Made by a program: the position numbers and the translations under genes
Part shown: positions 61,356 to 64,000 of the stretch, in pieces
Position numbering within the stretch: position 1 is the first letter of the stretch
How the letters are laid out: each line of letters opens with the position of its first letter
NCBI GenBank assembly: GCA_944320815.1
Contig: CALUIZ010000011.1
Span: 1-64,000, forward strand
DNA from: an uncultured Phocaeicola sp.
GTDB lineage: Bacteria; Bacteroidota; Bacteroidia; Bacteroidales; Bacteroidaceae
Reading direction: 5' to 3'
Length of the DNA stretch: 64,000 nucleotides
The notes under the pieces: model-generated
Told to the model about the DNA's origin: nothing
Database searches by the model: none
What the model saw: only the letters and a program-made list of their open reading frames with translations

Positions 61356-62717
61356 ATGAAAGAGTATGGATTTTCTTATTTCATAGGTAAAAGGTGGCTT
61401 GTGACGGCGGTCATGGCAGGATTGTTTTCAGCGAGCGCATGGGCTGACGGCACGGCGGATGCCGCTGCGCCCATGCTCGACAGCGGCGATACGGCATGGA
61501 TGATGACAGCTACGGCATTGGTGTTGCTCATGTCAATTCCCGGTATCGCCCTGTTCTACGGCGGTTTGGTGAGACAGAAGAATGTCTTAAGCATCATCAT
61601 GCAGACCATGCTGATTGTCGGCGTTATTAGTATATTATGGGTTTCAATAGGTTATACATGGTCGTTCGGCACAGGTTTCAAAGATTCGGACAATCCTTTG
61701 TTCTTTATTATCGGAGGATTTGACAAAGCCTTCTTGAACGGCATCACTCCATCCACGCTCACTGCGGGAGGTATTCCGGAACTGGTGTTTGTCATGTTCC
61801 AGTGCATGTTCGCGTTGATAACACCCGCACTGATACTTGGTGCATTTGCGGAAAGGATAAAGTTCAAGGGCTACATGATATTCACAATCCTGTGGGTGGT
61901 ACTGGCATATTTCCCTATGGCCCATTGGGTATGGGGAGGCGGTTTCCTGCAGGAAATGGGAGCGATAGATTTTGCTGGAGGTACTGTGGTGCATATCAAT
62001 GCCGGAATCTCGGCACTTGTCATGGCGTTGATGATTGGCAAGAGAGAAGATTATAAGGTGGGACATCCCATCACGCCGCACAATATCACTTTCGTGTTCC
62101 TCGGCACTTCGTTCCTCTGGTTGGGATGGTTTGGATTCAATGCGGGCAGTGGTCTGGCAGCCGACGGCATCGCCGCCAATGCCATATTGGTGACGCATAT
62201 AGCCACTGCGACCGCAGCCGTTGTATGGATGGCTATCGACTGGATATTCAACAAGAAGCCTACCACTGTGGGTGCGTGCACCGGGGCTGTGGCCGGGCTT
62301 GTGGCGATAACGCCTGCCGCCGGATCCACCGGACTACTCGGAGCATTCTGTATTGGTCTGATCACACCTGTGGTATGCTTTTTCATGGTTGCTGTGATAA
62401 AGCCTAAGTTCAAGTACGATGACGCGCTCGACGCTTTCGGCGTGCATGGCATCGGCGGTGTGGTGGGTTCAATCCTCACCGGTGTTTTTGCCACGCGCAG
62501 TATCACGGGCGATGGCGGAGTCGAAGGGGCCCTTTACGGAGACTGGCACCAGCTGTGGGTTCAGGTTGTCGCTACGCTTGTTTCGGTGGCATTCAGTGCG
62601 GTGGTGACATTCGTGCTCTACAAAATCGTCGATGCGCTTGTCGGAATGAGGGTCGACAGACGTGTGGAAGAGGAAGGACTTGACATCTATGAGCACGGAG
62701 AAAGTGCATACAATTAA
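61356..62717 (+). CDS. amtB: ammonium transporter (Amt/AmtB)
   Basis: 453 residues with a signal sequence and 11 membrane spans. Amt signatures are ATALVLLMSIPGIALFYGGL, FAGGTVVHINAGISALVMAL (first pore His) and FGVHGIGGVVGSILTGVFA (second pore His). Brings ammonium into the cytoplasm for GlnN. Follows glnK and is 57 bases before asnB. Confidence 0.97.
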   Translation: MKEYGFSYFIGKRWLVTAVMAGLFSASAWADGTADAAAPMLDSGDTAWMMTATALVLLMSIPGIALFYGGLVRQKNVLSIIMQTMLIVGVISILWVSIGYTWSFGTGFKDSDNPLFFIIGGFDKAFLNGITPSTLTAGGIPELVFVMFQCMFALITPALILGAFAERIKFKGYMIFTILWVVLAYFPMAHWVWGGGFLQEMGAIDFAGGTVVHINAGISALVMALMIGKREDYKVGHPITPHNITFVFLGTSFLWLGWFGFNAGSGLAADGIAANAILVTHIATATAAVVWMAIDWIFNKKPTTVGACTGAVAGLVAITPAAGSTGLLGAFCIGLITPVVCFFMVAVIKPKFKYDDALDAFGVHGIGGVVGSILTGVFATRSITGDGGVEGALYGDWHQLWVQVVATLVSVAFSAVVTFVLYKIVDALVGMRVDRRVEEEGLDIYEHGESAYN

Positions 62718-62774
62718 ACGACAGGCAGCTATTGTAAAACATTAAATATTAATTGTCAACTATCAGATTGAATT

Positions 62775-64000
62775 ATGTGTGGTATTGTTTCAATTTTTAA
62801 TATTGAGGAACAGACCTCTGCTCTGAGACAGAAAGCATTGCAGATGAGCGGAAAGATACGTCATCGCGGACCCGACTGGAGCGGAATCTATTGCGGCGGT
62901 TCGGCCATATTGGCCCATGAACGGCTGGCAATCGTCGACCCGGAGTCGGGACGGCAGCCGCTTTTCAGTCCGGACAAGAAGCAGGTGCTGGCGGTCAACG
63001 GAGAAATCTACAACCATCAGGACATACGCAGGCGTTATGTCGGCAAATATCATTTCCAGACCGGAAGCGACTGTGAGGTGATTCTCGCTCTTTACCGTGA
63101 ACGGGGCGATACGTTTCTGGACGAACTTGACGGCATTTTCGCCTTTGCCCTGTACGATGTCGAGCGGAACGACTATCTCATCGCACGCGACCCCGTGGGG
63201 GTGATTCCCCTTTATTTCGGATATGACAAGGAAGGGCGGCTCTATGTGGCGAGCGAACTGAAGGCACTCGAAGGCCAGTGTGACAGCTATGCCCCGTTTC
63301 CGCCCGGACACCTGCTCACCGGCCATGACACTGTTCCGCGGAGGTATTACGAAAGAGACTGGTTCAGCTATGACAATGTAAAGGATAATCCGGCGGACAT
63401 CGATGAACTGCGGTGTGCGCTGGAGTCGGCGGTGCGCCGTCAGATGATGAGCGACGTGCCATACGGTGTGCTGTTGAGCGGCGGACTCGATTCGTCCATA
63501 ATCAGTGCGGTGGCGCAGAAATACGCCAAACGTCGCATAGAAACAGAAGGGGAGGAGGCTGTATGGTGGCCCAGACTGCATTCGTTCGCTGTGGGACTGA
63601 AGGATGCGCCGGACCTTGCGAAAGCCCGTCTTGTGGCAGAACATATCGGCACGGTGCATCACGAGATAAACTATACCATACAGGAAGGGCTTGATGCGTT
63701 GAGCGACGTGGTTTATTTCACCGAAACTTACGATGTCACCACCATACGCGCGTCCACTCCGATGTATCTGCTGGCGCGCGTCATCAAGAGCATGGGCGTG
63801 AAGATGGTGCTTTCCGGTGAGGGTGCCGATGAGATATTCGGCGGTTATCTGTATTTTCACAAGGCTCCGTCGGCCCGTGCGTTTCATGAGGAGACGGTGC
63901 GCAAGCTGTTCAAGTTGCATCTTTACGACTGTCTCCGTGCCAACAAGAGTCTGGCCGCCTGGGGAGTGGAAGGCCGGGTGCCGTTCCTTGACACTGAATT
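62775..64000 (+). CDS. asnB: asparagine synthetase B, glutamine-hydrolysing (partial, right edge)
   Basis: About 408 residues are visible before the window ends. Cys2 (MCGIVSIFNIEEQ) is the glutaminase nucleophile, with RHRGPDWSGIYC and VNGEIYNHQDIRR. The synthetase domain has the ATP loop LLSGGLDSSIISAVA (about residue 234) and SGEGADEIFGGY. Makes asparagine from aspartate, glutamine and ATP. Third gene of glnK-amtB-asnB. Confidence 0.95.
   Translation, partial: MCGIVSIFNIEEQTSALRQKALQMSGKIRHRGPDWSGIYCGGSAILAHERLAIVDPESGRQPLFSPDKKQVLAVNGEIYNHQDIRRRYVGKYHFQTGSDCEVILALYRERGDTFLDELDGIFAFALYDVERNDYLIARDPVGVIPLYFGYDKEGRLYVASELKALEGQCDSYAPFPPGHLLTGHDTVPRRYYERDWFSYDNVKDNPADIDELRCALESAVRRQMMSDVPYGVLLSGGLDSSIISAVAQKYAKRRIETEGEEAVWWPRLHSFAVGLKDAPDLAKARLVAEHIGTVHHEINYTIQEGLDALSDVVYFTETYDVTTIRASTPMYLLARVIKSMGVKMVLSGEGADEIFGGYLYFHKAPSARAFHEETVRKLFKLHLYDCLRANKSLAAWGVEGRVPFLDTE

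Overview
The window comes from a member of the Bacteroidales, most likely a gut Bacteroides or Phocaeicola-type organism. This is judged from the sequence itself: a hybrid two-component (HTCS) regulator beside carbohydrate-active lyases, promoter -7 boxes of the form TAnnTTTG (several with a TTTG or ATTG box 19-21 bases upstream), type III glutamine synthetase, L,L-diaminopimelate aminotransferase, a TorF-like protein, and an integrase remnant of the Bacteroides arm-binding type. No rRNA, CRISPR array or intact insertion sequence was seen.

Layout. 1-7100: end of a polysaccharide-utilisation locus (two tandem heparinase II/III-type lyases, the first cut by the window edge) with a divergent HTCS sensor-regulator. 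7100-13100: housekeeping and small membrane genes (engB, sodium/solute symporter, recR, GNAT acetyltransferase, YqgE, CPBP protease). 13100-20140: an EmrAB-TolC-type efflux operon, divergent from a MATE pump plus a PatB-type C-S lyase, with a 17-bp direct repeat between them. 20135-26140: serine hydrolase, tRNA-Arg and tRNA-Ser, an ECF sigma/anti-sigma/Spy-like trio, RNase Z, an acetyl-CoA hydrolase/transferase-family gene and tRNA-Thr. 26200-35140: a glycosidase-like secreted protein, an ATP-grasp protein, a Nim-like flavoprotein with an iron alcohol dehydrogenase, fhs, a cobyrinate a,c-diamide synthase homologue lacking its glutaminase cysteine, and a NUDIX hydrolase.

35225-39409: a 4.1-kb A+T-rich genomic island inserted in tRNA-Gly(CCC), bounded by a 38-bp perfect direct repeat. 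It carries a truncated integrase, a TPR-like protein, a PD-(D/E)XK nuclease-like gene broken by a 5-bp duplication, a phage-repressor-like HTH protein and two small secreted proteins.

40630-64000: a nitrogen and carbamoyl-phosphate block. carAB is preceded by a leader peptide and an intrinsic terminator that look like a transcription attenuator. gltBD lies convergent to it. A second accessory cluster (51518-54925, with decayed nuclease/ATPase genes, a RhuM-Fic protein and an XRE regulator) separates gltB from torF-dapF-dapL-glnN. Divergent from that operon is glnK-amtB-asnB, cut by the right edge. Together these genes import ammonium (AmtB/GlnK), fix it (GlnN, GltBD), and send glutamine and glutamate nitrogen to asparagine, carbamoyl phosphate and diaminopimelate/lysine.
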